Source: Methylomonas sp. EFPC3
GTDB taxonomy: Bacteria; Pseudomonadota; Gammaproteobacteria; Methylococcales; Methylomonadaceae
Assembly (NCBI RefSeq): GCF_029643245.1
Contig: NZ_CP116398.1
Span: 1,860,001 to 1,924,000, forward strand
Reading direction: 5' to 3'
Length of the DNA stretch: 64,000 nt
Positions 42,243-51,219 of the stretch are shown here, piece after piece (position 1 is the stretch's first letter; each line of letters starts with the position of its first letter). The notes under the pieces are model-generated. The model had not been told where the DNA came from. It saw only the letters and a list, made by a program, of their open reading frames with translations, and ran no database searches. The translations under genes were made by a program, and so were the position numbers.

Positions 42243-44476
42243 AATTGCTGCAAAGTGTTCAAAAAAGTGGCGGCATCCTGATAGCCGATCACGCGCATGC
42301 CGCTACGCTCATGGCCATCTGCGCCGAAGAAGATAATGCCGGGCGGCCCGATCAGATCGAAGCGTTTCAACAAGGCCTGGTCCGCTTCGTTGTTGGCTGT
42401 GACATCGGCCTGCAACAATACGGTATTGGCCAAGCGTTGTTTTACGCGCGGATCGGTGAAGGTATAAGCCTCCATCTCTTTACAGGACACGCACCAGTCC
42501 GCATAAAAATCCAACATCACGCTACGGCCGCTGGCGGCGGCTTGCTGTATCCGCTGCTCGAGTTCCGGCAGGTTCGCCACTCGCTCAAAGCGCAGCCCCT
42601 CCGGTTCGGACTTCGAGCCACCACCGCCAGCCAAGCCTTGCAGCGGCTGCAATGGATTGGAATTGCCGGCGCTCAAGCCGATCAGTTGTAAAATGCCGAA
42701 CACCAGCATGACCAACCCCAGGCCTTTCCATAACTTGCGCCAACCGCCGGCGGCTTCCGGCAATGGCTCAATCGCGCCTAGATAGATAGCCGGAATCACC
42801 AACAGCAAAGCCCACAACAGCATCGCCACGGAGGCCGGCAAAATACGCGACAGCATCCAGACCGCCACCGCCAACATCACCACACCGAACACGGCCTTGG
42901 TCGAATTCAGCCAACTGCCGGATTTAGGTAACAACTTGCCCGCCGACGCACCAAGCAACAACAACGGCGCCCCCATGCCCAAACCCATCGCGAACAGGGC
43001 CGCTCCGCCCAGCACCGCATCGCCGGTCTGGCCGATGTAGATCAATGCCGCTGCCAACGGCGCCGCCACACACGGCCCGACGATCAGCGACGACAAAGCG
43101 CCCATGATTGCCGCCCCCCAATAAGAACCGTCTCGATGGCGATCGCTAGAGCGATGCAGCATGGTTTGAATCGACTTGGGCAATTCCAAATTGTAAAAAC
43201 CGAACATCGACAAGGCCAGCAACACGAACAAGCCGGAGAAGGTCGCAATCACCCAGGGCTCTTGAAACGTTGCCTGCAAATTGCTGCCGAACAGCGCGGC
43301 CAGAATGCCGAATGCGGTGTACATCAACGCCGAGGCCAAGACGTAACTCAAAGACAACAAAAAACCTTTGCGCACGCTGACCTGATGGCCGTGACCAACG
43401 ATAATCCCGGACAAAATCGGGATCATCGGAAACACGCACGGGGTAAAAGCCAGCAGTAAACCGAAGCCGAAAAAGCTGAGCAAGGTTAACGCCAGACTGT
43501 CGTGGCGCAAAGCATTGACGATCCGATCTTGCTCCGACTCCGGCGGATTGGCTGCCGCCGGTTCAACCGGTAACGAACCCGCCTCCGGCAAATCCAGACT
43601 GACCGTCTGCTGCATCGGCGGATAACAGACGCCGCGGTCGGCACAGCCCTGAAATTTTGCCAGCAATTGGACGGTTTCGGCCGCCGATTGGCCGCGTATT
43701 AACGGCACATCGACATTCACCTGGTTACGGTAGATCTGCACCTGGCCGAATTCGGCATCGTGGTAGGCATCGCCTTCCGGCAGCGGGAGTTTGCCCAATT
43801 GCGCCGTCGTCGGCGCCTGTAGCGTCAGCGACAATTTGTCCTTGTACAGGTAATAACCGTCCGCAATCAGCCACGAGGCCTGCAGGGTATGCCCATCCTT
43901 GACGCTGGCAAAAAACCGGAAGGCTTGTTCGGCCGGCAACAAGTCTGCGGAAAATACATTGGCCGTCAAACCTTTCAAGCCCTTGACGAATTGTTGCACC
44001 GTTTCGCCGCCGACGACCGCCGTCGTTGGCGCTGCCGGCAAACCGATATCCAGCACCACTTTTTGCGGCGGGTAGCAAACGCCGGCGTCGGCACAGCCTT
44101 GATACTTCACCAGCAGTTTGAGCTGAGGCAAACCCTTGTCGTTTACCAGCGGCAACCCTACCTGCAACGAATTGCGGTAGACCACGACATCGCCCAGGCT
44201 GGGATCGTGTTCGCTAGCACCTTCGGGCATTTGCGCCTGACCCAGCACGATGCCCTCGGTCTGCGACTGAAACTTGGTCTTGTCCCGGTACAGGTGGTAA
44301 CCGTCGGCGATCTGCCAGTTAAGCTGGACACTATTGCCGCTTTGAGCGCTTGCGCTTAATTTAAACGCCTGCTCCGCCGGCAAAAAATCCTGGCTGTCTT
44401 CAGCCGCGACCAGCGATGACAACGTGACTAAAACCCAGAAAAAAATCAAACGCCAATCAAACATGAATTTATCCAT
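42239..44476 (-). CDS. dsbD: Thiol:disulfide interchange protein DsbD with two N-terminal alpha domains
   Basis: DsbD passes electrons from cytosolic thioredoxin to periplasmic thiol proteins. At 745 residues it is longer than E. coli DsbD (565) because the periplasmic alpha domain occurs twice: residues about 28-146 (with CADAGVCYPP, Cys128/Cys134) and about 178-297 (CADRGVCYPP, Cys278/Cys284), each starting LLPAEQAF or FLPAEQAF. The membrane domain follows (Cys347 in AFTPCVFPM and a second Cys in GPCVAAPLAAAL), then a thioredoxin-like gamma domain with ADWCVSCKEME (Cys662/Cys665). A signal peptide is at 8-25. It overlaps cutA and the TlpA gene. Confidence 0.95.
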   Translation of the reverse strand: MDKFMFDWRLIFFWVLVTLSSLVAAEDSQDFLPAEQAFKLSASAQSGNSVQLNWQIADGYHLYRDKTKFQSQTEGIVLGQAQMPEGASEHDPSLGDVVVYRNSLQVGLPLVNDKGLPQLKLLVKYQGCADAGVCYPPQKVVLDIGLPAAPTTAVVGGETVQQFVKGLKGLTANVFSADLLPAEQAFRFFASVKDGHTLQASWLIADGYYLYKDKLSLTLQAPTTAQLGKLPLPEGDAYHDAEFGQVQIYRNQVNVDVPLIRGQSAAETVQLLAKFQGCADRGVCYPPMQQTVSLDLPEAGSLPVEPAAANPPESEQDRIVNALRHDSLALTLLSFFGFGLLLAFTPCVFPMIPILSGIIVGHGHQVSVRKGFLLSLSYVLASALMYTAFGILAALFGSNLQATFQEPWVIATFSGLFVLLALSMFGFYNLELPKSIQTMLHRSSDRHRDGSYWGAAIMGALSSLIVGPCVAAPLAAALIYIGQTGDAVLGGAALFAMGLGMGAPLLLLGASAGKLLPKSGSWLNSTKAVFGVVMLAVAVWMLSRILPASVAMLLWALLLVIPAIYLGAIEPLPEAAGGWRKLWKGLGLVMLVFGILQLIGLSAGNSNPLQPLQGLAGGGGSKSEPEGLRFERVANLPELEQRIQQAAASGRSVMLDFYADWCVSCKEMEAYTFTDPRVKQRLANTVLLQADVTANNEADQALLKRFDLIGPPGIIFFGADGHERSGMRVIGYQDAATFLNTLQQL

Positions 44477-44763
44477 TGCAAATAATCCTGAGACCCGCGT
44501 TCAATGTCGAGCGCGATAATTTCCGGAACTTCATAAGGGTGGAGTTTTGTCACGGCAGCTACGATTGCCGGATAACGGTCCTGCCGACTCTTGATCAGCA
44601 GCAAATGTTCCTGAGCGGTTTCTATTTGGCCTTGCCATTGGTAAACCGAACGGACGCCGGGCACGATGTTGACGCAAGCCGCCAGCTTTTCGGCGATGAG
44701 CGCATGCGCCAAATTTTCGGCGCAATCCGCATCGGGACAGGTACAGAGTATCAATTGGTACAT
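44446..44763 (-). CDS. cutA: Divalent cation tolerance protein CutA
   Basis: CutA forms small trimers linked to copper tolerance, though its biochemical role is unsettled. The 105-residue protein shows the family stretches LAACVNIVPGVRSVYQW and HPYEVPEIIALDIERG, the latter very near the C terminus. Its end overlaps the dsbD start by 31 bases, so the pair (cutA-dsbD, a frequent neighbour pair) is translated together. It is divergent from fxsA. Confidence 0.93.
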   Translation of the reverse strand: MYQLILCTCPDADCAENLAHALIAEKLAACVNIVPGVRSVYQWQGQIETAQEHLLLIKSRQDRYPAIVAAVTKLHPYEVPEIIALDIERGSQDYLQWINSCLIGV

Positions 44764-44833
44764 CGCGATATTATCCTGGAATTTCTACTGGGATGCTCTT
44801 AGTATTAGCCGCTTTTTTCCCGGCCAACTCACC

Positions 44834-45271
44834 ATGAAAATCATGCACGCCCTGTTTCTGACTTTTCTGATCGTACCGTTTTTGGAGATTTACCTGTTGT
44901 TGCAGGTCGGTAGCGTCATAGGCACCTTTCCGACCGTGCTTTTGGTGGTGTTGACCGCGACCCTGGGAGCATGGCTATTACGGCAACAGGGCTTTGCAAC
45001 CTGGAACCGGTTCCAGAACGGTTTGAGACAAGGAGAAATTCCGGCTTATGAAATGGTGGAGGGCCCGGTCTTGTTGGTCGGTGGGGCCTTATTACTGACG
45101 CCGGGATTCTTTACCGACTTATGCGGCTTCGCCTGCTTGATTCCGGCAGTCCGGCGAAAAATAGCCGATTATCTGATCGAGCGGCATTTATCCACCACCC
45201 AGGCTGGTTCGATATTCCGACACACTGCCCGCGACCGGTCTGTGATTGACGGCGAATACGAGAAACACTGA
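44834..45271 (+). CDS. fxsA: FxsA family membrane protein
   Basis: FxsA is an inner-membrane protein whose excess blocks F-excluded phage T7 exclusion in E. coli; its normal role is unclear. From the ATG at 44834 the protein is 145 residues with membrane segments at about 5-21 and 28-46 and again near 76-99 (the family signature GPVLLVGGALLLTPGFFTD). A variable, charged tail follows. The upstream frame overlapping cutA lacks a better start. It ends just before a long hairpin at 45281. Confidence 0.92.
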   Translation: MKIMHALFLTFLIVPFLEIYLLLQVGSVIGTFPTVLLVVLTATLGAWLLRQQGFATWNRFQNGLRQGEIPAYEMVEGPVLLVGGALLLTPGFFTDLCGFACLIPAVRRKIADYLIERHLSTTQAGSIFRHTARDRSVIDGEYEKH

Positions 45272-45280
45272 AAAATGACA

Positions 45281-45316
45281 GCAGCCTGAATTCGCGCTAT
45301 CGCGAATTCAGGCTGC
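45281..45316. terminator. 16-base-pair hairpin between convergent fxsA and DUF2892 genes
   Basis: GCAGCCTGAATTCGCG and its exact complement flank a 4-base loop (CTAT), one of the longest perfect stems in the window. It begins 9 bases after the fxsA stop and ends 7 bases before the end of the minus-strand gene. There is no T run on the plus side, so it may act as a bidirectional terminator or 3' mRNA stabiliser. Confidence 0.7.
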
Positions 45317-45323
45317 CCCGCAT

Positions 45324-45578
45324 TTATTGGCCGTTGTCGGTGCTGGCATCGGTGGCGGCAAAACCGCCGCTCAGCGTGTTTTTTCCAAAACCTGAATACG
45401 CCGGGCACCAGCCGGAGTAGCTGGTGGCGACCAACACCAAACCGACCAGCAGCATTAACACGCTGGCGGTAAACAAAGACACGCTCAGCAAAACCACTCC
45501 TGAAACCATGCGCACTTTTTTGTCTTTATCGCCGATGTTGTGCTCAAACTTGACCAAACGTTTATAATCGAAGCTCAT
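45324..45578 (-). CDS. DUF2892 inner-membrane protein
   Basis: The 84-residue product (ATG at 45578, preceded by an AGAGAGGA ribosome binding site) has a polar start (FEHNIGDKDKKVRMVSG) and two membrane segments at about residues 26-55 (VVLLSVSLFTASVLMLLVGLVLVA is split by residues 34-36). It ends with the YSGWCPAYSGFGKNT motif that is typical of DUF2892/YgaP-type membrane domains. Related proteins sit beside rhodanese domains; here it stands alone and its role is unknown. Confidence 0.8.
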   Translation of the reverse strand: MSFDYKRLVKFEHNIGDKDKKVRMVSGVVLLSVSLFTASVLMLLVGLVLVATSYSGWCPAYSGFGKNTLSGGFAATDASTDNGQ

Positions 45579-45681
45579 TTCCAATCCTCTCTGTGTTGTA
45601 TTTATTTAGTCCTGACGCAAGGCTCTCCCTTTAAAGGCAAGCAAATATACACAGCTCCCCGAAATCTGCAAGCTATAAAAA

Positions 45682-47844
45682 ATGGATGTCTCTTCTATCA
45701 TTGCCCCGTTAAACGACCAGCAACGTCTGGCCGTTTCGGCCCCTTCCCAAGCCATGCTGGTGCTGGCCGGCGCCGGTAGCGGCAAAACCCGGGTGCTGGT
45801 ACACCGCATCGCCTGGCATATCAAGATCAACCACGTCTCGCCCTACCACATCCTGGCGGTAACCTTTACCAACAAGGCCGCCAACGAGATGCGCGGCCGG
45901 ATCGAGGATTTGCTGAACACCTCTGCCCGCTCGATGTGGATCGGCACTTTTCACGGTCTGGCCCACCGCTTGCTCAGACAACATGCCAAGCAAGCCAAAC
46001 TGCCGGAAACGTTTCAAGTGATGGACAGCGACGACCAATTGCGCATCGTCAAACGCCTGATCAAGAATCTGAACCTGGACGACAGCAAATGGCCGCCGAA
46101 GCAAGCGCAATGGTTCATCAATGGGCAAAAGGACGAAGGCATCCGCGCCCGCCACATGCAGGACAGGGGCGATTTTTACCTGCGGCAGATGCGCCAGATC
46201 TATTTGGCTTACGAGGAACTGTGCGATCGCTCCGGCTTGGTCGATTTCGCCGAACTGCTGCTCCGCGCCCACGAACTGCTGCGCGACAATGCCGATTTAT
46301 TGAGCTTTTACCGCGAGCGGTTCCAGCAAGTCCACGTCGACGAGTTTCAGGACACCAACACCATCCAATACGCCTGGCTGCGATTACTGACCGAAGGCAA
46401 CAACAACCTGTTCGTGGTCGGCGACGACGATCAATCGATTTACGGCTGGCGCGGCGCCAAAATCGAAAATATCTACGCCTTCCAAAAACACTATCCGCAA
46501 CATGGTGTGATCCGCCTGGAACAGAACTACCGCTCCAGCGGCCACATTCTGAAAGCCGCCAACACGCTGATCGCCAACAACGACAACCGGATGGGCAAGG
46601 AATTGTGGACCGACGCCGGCGACGGCCACGCTCTGGCCTTGTACTCGGCGTTCAACGAACAGGACGAAGCCTATTTCGTCGTCGAAAAAATCCGGCAATG
46701 GGTGCGCGACGGCGGCCTACGCAGCGAAACGGCGATTTTGTACCGTTCCAACGCCCAATCCCGCCAGTTCGAAGAACGTTTGATGACCACCGCCACCCCA
46801 TACCGGGTTTACGGCGGCCTGCGCTTTTTCGAACGGATGGAGATCAAGAACGCCCTCGCCTATCTGCGTTTGTCCAGTAACCCGCACGACGACGCCTCGT
46901 TCGAACGGGTCGTCAATACGCCGACCCGCGGCATCGGCGCCAAAACCCTGGACGACATGCGACTCCTGGCCCGCGAAAAGCAATTGTCCTTGTGGCAGGC
47001 GGCGCAGGCCATGCTGGAACAAAACCAGTTGCCGGCCCGTGCCGCCAACGCGCTGCGCGGCTTCATGAATCTGGTGCTTGAGCTGGGCCGGGCTACACAA
47101 GATTGGAGTCTGCACGAAACCGTCAAACATATCGTCGAAACCAGCGGCCTGATCGAACTGTATAAAAAGGAAAAGCAGGATAAAGGCGAAGCCCGGTTGG
47201 AAAACCTGGAAGAGTTGGTCAACGCCGCCCGATTGTTCGACTATGATCGCGATAATGCGGAAAACCTGTCTGAGCTGGACATGTTTCTGGCCCACGCCGC
47301 GCTGGAAGCCGGCGAAATGCAAGGCGAAGCCGACGAGGATTGCGTGCAGTTGATGACGCTGCATTCCGCCAAGGGCCTGGAGTTCAAGCTGGTGTTTCTG
47401 GTCGGCATGGAAGAAGGCCTGTTTCCGTCGCAACAGGCACTGGACGATCCCGGCCGGTTACAGGAAGAACGCAGACTATGCTATGTCGGCATCACCCGCG
47501 CCATGCAACAACTCTATTTGACCCACGCCGAATCGCGCCGCCTGTACGGCAAAGACAGCTATCCGCGGGCCTCGCGCTTTTTGCGCGAACTGCCGCAGGA
47601 ATCGATACAGGAAATCCGCTTGCGCGCCAACGTCACCCGCCCTGCCGCCGCTGCGCCGTCGGCATCCGCCACTCTGGGCGGCGGCAGCTTCAAACTCGGC
47701 CAAACCGTCCGCCACGAGAAATTCGGTGAAGGCGTCGTGCTGCAAACCGAAGGCGAAGGCGATCAAGAGCGGGTACAAATCAATTTCCGCAACGCCGGCT
47801 TGAAGTGGCTGATGTTGGCTTATGCCAAATTAGACAGGCTATAA
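45682..47844 (+). CDS. uvrD: DNA helicase II UvrD
   Basis: UvrD is the superfamily 1 helicase that unwinds 3'-5' in nucleotide excision and mismatch repair. The 720-residue protein matches the E. coli length. Motif I is AGAGSGKTRVL (about residues 29-39), motif II VDEFQDTN, motif III GDDDQSIYGWRGA, motif IV RLEQNYRS, motif V LMTLHSAKGLEF and motif VI RRLCYVGITRAM. The C-terminal Tudor-like segment (GQTVRHEKFGEGVVLQTEGE) is present. It is a single gene; the next gene on this strand is far away. Confidence 0.98.
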   Translation: MDVSSIIAPLNDQQRLAVSAPSQAMLVLAGAGSGKTRVLVHRIAWHIKINHVSPYHILAVTFTNKAANEMRGRIEDLLNTSARSMWIGTFHGLAHRLLRQHAKQAKLPETFQVMDSDDQLRIVKRLIKNLNLDDSKWPPKQAQWFINGQKDEGIRARHMQDRGDFYLRQMRQIYLAYEELCDRSGLVDFAELLLRAHELLRDNADLLSFYRERFQQVHVDEFQDTNTIQYAWLRLLTEGNNNLFVVGDDDQSIYGWRGAKIENIYAFQKHYPQHGVIRLEQNYRSSGHILKAANTLIANNDNRMGKELWTDAGDGHALALYSAFNEQDEAYFVVEKIRQWVRDGGLRSETAILYRSNAQSRQFEERLMTTATPYRVYGGLRFFERMEIKNALAYLRLSSNPHDDASFERVVNTPTRGIGAKTLDDMRLLAREKQLSLWQAAQAMLEQNQLPARAANALRGFMNLVLELGRATQDWSLHETVKHIVETSGLIELYKKEKQDKGEARLENLEELVNAARLFDYDRDNAENLSELDMFLAHAALEAGEMQGEADEDCVQLMTLHSAKGLEFKLVFLVGMEEGLFPSQQALDDPGRLQEERRLCYVGITRAMQQLYLTHAESRRLYGKDSYPRASRFLRELPQESIQEIRLRANVTRPAAAAPSASATLGGGSFKLGQTVRHEKFGEGVVLQTEGEGDQERVQINFRNAGLKWLMLAYAKLDRL

Positions 47845-47939
47845 GCGATTTTGCGGCAGAATTGATGCCAACGCCTGGTCAATTTTAGTTCGGAAGAAGC
47901 GTTAATTCCGGCATCGGTACCTTTCCAATTCCGCTCTCG

Positions 47940-49367
47940 CTAGCGAGTCACCGAAATTCCGTAAGCCCCGGTACCGGTTGGACTGTAATGACGCACCCTA
48001 ACGAAATACTGACCGGGCAGCAGGACCCGAACAATTTGCGAATTAGTGCCGGGTCCGCTATCGTCGTCTTGCGTCACAAAACTGGTTTGGCTGTTGGGTC
48101 CATACAGGCTGATAAAGGTATCTGTCGAACCGGATGTCGTAATCGTATGGCTGACGGCAGCGGAAACCATAAAGGTATATACATCGCTTTCGTTCGCAGC
48201 GGCGATATTGCCTTGCACCACCGGGCCGTTGACCAAGATTTCCGGCAACCCAGGCGGCGGATTGGGCGATACATTGCCACCCACTGCAATCCCGTATGGA
48301 CCGGTGCCGCCAGCCTGATAATGGCGCACCTCGATAAAATAGGTACCTGCCGATAACTGGGTTTCGATTCGAGCATTGGTTTCAGGGCCGCTATCGTCGT
48401 CGCTGGTAACCAGATCGGTCTGATTGTTAGGCCCGAATAGCGACATGAATACATCGGTTGGCCCACTTGTTTCCAGCGTATAGATCCCGGCTGTCGGCGC
48501 CAAAAAGCGATACCAGTCGCGCTCGCTGGCGAGTCCGATATTGGCCGGCCGCGAAGCCGCCCCCACCGTCAAATCGATAATTTGCTGAGGTTGCGCCAAT
48601 TCGTCGTCGTAGCTGTATCCCAGGGTCGTATGGTTAATAACGCTTCCCGGCGTCGGTGGCGACACTTCATTTTGCCAGGGCTCTAGCGGCGTGTTCAAAT
48701 TGAAATTGGCATCGCCTTGGAACGCTGCCTGATCCGGGTGTTGGCGTTGCCACAGCGCCCAAAGCCGGTCTACATTGCAATGCAAAAGAAAAAAGATCGG
48801 ATCGTTGGGCGAACTGGCGGTACCCGCGGCACCGCCGACCGACGTATGCACCGTGTTATGGCTTTGGTTCTCCGCGTTACGCACGAATACTCGATAAGGC
48901 ACGCTAGCCAATACGGCACGCACGGTATTGGCGGTGGGTAACTGACTGAGTTGCAGGTCGCGAGTAAGTTCGACGGGATCGCTGGGGGAATCGCGCTCAG
49001 TCAACGGCCACCGACCGCTACCGAATGCGAACGGGCCGTTTTGCACTGCGCCGCCGCGCGGAACGCCGTTGCCGCCCATGAAATCATCATCCCAAAGACT
49101 CGAGTTGGCGTTACGGTCGGTAGTCCAATCCCAATAGGGTAAGCTTACTGAGGCGTCAATAGCCTGCAGGTCAAGTTCAAGTCGCCGCAAAAACTCCCGG
49201 TGCCATGGCAAAAACAACACGCTGCGATGAATCCCACTGTTGAATAGCTCACGGTGATGACGCACATATCGGTCGTAGACGCCGTTAGCTTTGAGTTGCA
49301 AAAGAGCGGCAATGAAACGCGCCTTTTCGTCCGGCGTTAATGTGGTGTGATTTTTTCGGATACCCAT
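47940..49367 (-). CDS. Tyrosinase-like copper enzyme with two C-terminal PPC-type domains
   Basis: Tyrosinases oxidise phenols with a type 3 dicopper site. Here the catalytic part is about residues 1-235. CuA ligands are His37 or His38 (YVRHHRELF), His47 and His56 (LPWHREF); CuB ligands are His170 and His174 in SHNTVHTSVGG and His196 in FFLLHCNVDRLW. Two repeats follow (about 266-363 and 374-475), each with a ...DDDSGP... and YFIEVRHY or YFVRVRHY ending, typical of bacterial pre-peptidase C-terminal domains. The ATG follows a very strong ribosome binding site (GAGGAGG). There is no signal peptide, unusual for an enzyme with PPC domains. The substrate is unknown. Confidence 0.88.
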   Translation of the reverse strand: MGIRKNHTTLTPDEKARFIAALLQLKANGVYDRYVRHHRELFNSGIHRSVLFLPWHREFLRRLELDLQAIDASVSLPYWDWTTDRNANSSLWDDDFMGGNGVPRGGAVQNGPFAFGSGRWPLTERDSPSDPVELTRDLQLSQLPTANTVRAVLASVPYRVFVRNAENQSHNTVHTSVGGAAGTASSPNDPIFFLLHCNVDRLWALWQRQHPDQAAFQGDANFNLNTPLEPWQNEVSPPTPGSVINHTTLGYSYDDELAQPQQIIDLTVGAASRPANIGLASERDWYRFLAPTAGIYTLETSGPTDVFMSLFGPNNQTDLVTSDDDSGPETNARIETQLSAGTYFIEVRHYQAGGTGPYGIAVGGNVSPNPPPGLPEILVNGPVVQGNIAAANESDVYTFMVSAAVSHTITTSGSTDTFISLYGPNSQTSFVTQDDDSGPGTNSQIVRVLLPGQYFVRVRHYSPTGTGAYGISVTR

Positions 49368-49716
49368 GGCAGATCCTCCTCTGAGTAACTACGGTAAGCT
49401 CACATTTTGAGCATGGTCACTGTAAAACAATCGTCGCGACTTGTCATGACACCCGCGTACCGGTACGAAAGTACCTGGTAAATCTATGAACTTACAACGC
49501 GATATTCGGTGGTTCGTGCCTCGGTCTGGCCAGTGAATAATTTGCCAAGCTGTAATGATTCGCCGAATTTATCCTGGAACTCCGTTCGGGCTAAGCTGAT
49601 CGAAACTAGCGGAGACGGGATCTTCGACACGTGCATGGCAAACGATATTTAAGTACCGAGTTAATGGTTCATAGAAAGACCCAAGCACCCACACTCCCGC
49701 TCGCCGGCCCCACAAA
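49368..49716. other. Intergenic region upstream of the tyrosinase gene
   Basis: About 350 bases with no gene. It contains a perfect 12-base palindrome (CGTACCGGTACG, 49456-49467) about 90 bases before the tyrosinase start, a candidate operator, and a further GTACC element beside it. At 49581-49606 there is a sequence resembling, from memory, degenerate copies of a short dispersed intergenic repeat (CCGTTCGGGCTAAGCTGATCG). I cannot identify a sigma-70 promoter with confidence. Confidence 0.4.
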
Positions 49717-49757
49717 CAAAAAACGCGGCGCCCGGCCAAAGCCGGAACGCCGCGTTT
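49717..49757 (-). terminator. Rho-independent terminator of the gap-pyk transcript
   Basis: A two-part stem: AAAACGCGGCG with CGCCGCGTTTT on the outside and CCGGC with GCCGG inside around a CAAA loop. On the minus strand it is followed by TTTTTTGTTTG. It lies about 20 bases past the pyk stop. Confidence 0.9.
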
Positions 49758-49776
49758 TGATTTAGGGCAAAACCGA

Positions 49777-51210
49777 TCAGTCTTCTACGGTGACCACTTT
49801 CAGGGAGTTGGTACCGCCCTGATGGCCGGTCGCGTCGCCTTTGGTGATGATGTAGGTATCGCCTTTGTTGACCACACCGCGGGTACGCAGCTTGTCAATG
49901 ATGGCTTTGTTGACTTCGGCTTTTTCCATCGATTCGCGGCTGAACGGAATCGGGAATACGCCGCGGTACAACGTCACCCGGCCCAGCGTTTTTTCGTGAC
50001 TGCTAAACGCGTAAATGGGGATGTTGGAGTTGATCCGCGACATCCACAACGGGGTCGAGCCGGACTCGGTCAACGAGGCCACACCGCTGATCTTGGTGTG
50101 GTTGGCCATGTACATCGCCGACATCGCAATGGCTTCGTCGATCGCCGAGAAGCTATCGGTCATGCGGTGATGTGAATGAGTCACGCTCGGTTGCTTTTCG
50201 GTTTCCCAGCAGATGCGCACCATGGCTTGCACGGTTTTCACCGGATGCTTGCCGGAAGCGGTTTCCGCCGACAGCATGATCGCATCGGTACCGTCGACAA
50301 TCGCGTTGGCAACGTCGAACACCTCGGCGCGGGTCGGGATCGGGTTTTCGATCATCGACTCCATCATCTGCGTTGCAGTAATCACGGCCCGGTTCAGTTC
50401 GCGCGAACGTTTGATCAAGTGCTTTTGCGCCGCCGGCAAGTTGGCGTCGCCGATTTCCACACCCAAGTCGCCGCGGGCGACCATGATCGCGTCGGACGCC
50501 ATGATGATCTCATCGATCACGTCCATCGCTTCGGCCCGTTCGATTTTCGCCACCAAACCGGCATAGGAGCCGGCCGCTTCCAACAAGGCACGGGCTTCGT
50601 GCATGTCGTCGGCGGTGCGCGGGAAGGAGATAGCCACATAATCGGCCTGAATCACCGCGATGGTTTTGATGTCTTCTTTGTCCTTGTCGGTCAACGCCGC
50701 CGCCGACAAACCACCGCCCAGCAGGTTGATGCCCTTGTTGTTGGACAAGTCGCCGCCGACCACCACTTTGGTGTTGACGCGGGTGCCGTTCTCGACGTTG
50801 ACCACGTCCAGCACCACCCGACCGTCGTCCAGCAGCAGGCGAGTGCCCGGCTTGACTTCGCGCGCCAGCGGCTCGTAGCTGATACCGACCTGAGTATGGT
50901 CGCCGTCGTATTTACCAAGATTGATGTCCAGGGCAAAGTCTTGGCCTTCGTCCAGCCAGACTTTGTTTTCCTTGAAACGCTCGATCCGGATTTTCGGGCC
51001 TTGCAGGTCGGCCAGAATACCGACCCTGCGGCCGGTTTTCTTGCTCAGTTCCCGCACGCGGTTGGCACGGTCGATATGATCCTGAGCGGAACCGTGCGAG
51101 AAATTCAAACGAACGACATCGATACCCGCGTCGAACAATTCCTCAAGTACGCCCGGCTTGTCCGTGGAGGGTCCCAGCGTCGCCAGGATTTTGGTTCTTC
51201 GTAACAGCAT
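49777..51210 (-). CDS. pyk: Pyruvate kinase
   Basis: Pyruvate kinase makes pyruvate and ATP from phosphoenolpyruvate in glycolysis. The 477-residue protein starts RRTKILATLGPSTDKPG and has NFSHGSAQDH, DLQGPKIR, the active-site AKIERAEAMDVIDEI, MVARGDLGVEIGDANLP and TASGKHPVKTV. It follows gap by 9 bases, so two lower-glycolysis steps are co-expressed. A strong terminator follows at 49717. Confidence 0.97.
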   Translation of the reverse strand: MLLRRTKILATLGPSTDKPGVLEELFDAGIDVVRLNFSHGSAQDHIDRANRVRELSKKTGRRVGILADLQGPKIRIERFKENKVWLDEGQDFALDINLGKYDGDHTQVGISYEPLAREVKPGTRLLLDDGRVVLDVVNVENGTRVNTKVVVGGDLSNNKGINLLGGGLSAAALTDKDKEDIKTIAVIQADYVAISFPRTADDMHEARALLEAAGSYAGLVAKIERAEAMDVIDEIIMASDAIMVARGDLGVEIGDANLPAAQKHLIKRSRELNRAVITATQMMESMIENPIPTRAEVFDVANAIVDGTDAIMLSAETASGKHPVKTVQAMVRICWETEKQPSVTHSHHRMTDSFSAIDEAIAMSAMYMANHTKISGVASLTESGSTPLWMSRINSNIPIYAFSSHEKTLGRVTLYRGVFPIPFSRESMEKAEVNKAIIDKLRTRGVVNKGDTYIITKGDATGHQGGTNSLKVVTVED

Positions 51211-51219
51211 GTAATCCCT

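Noticed and set aside
49581-49606. Copy of a dispersed intergenic repeat
   Set aside because: It resembles a repeat seen in other genomes only by memory, is degenerate, and I found no second clear copy in the window, so it is mentioned only in the intergenic entry.
50176-51204. Long plus-strand open frames over pyk and gap (also 51232-52272, and 9309-10127 over smc)
   Set aside because: They are antisense to well-supported conserved genes, have repetitive low-complexity composition and no recognisable domains. Open frames of this size arise from the GC-rich codon use of the opposite strand.
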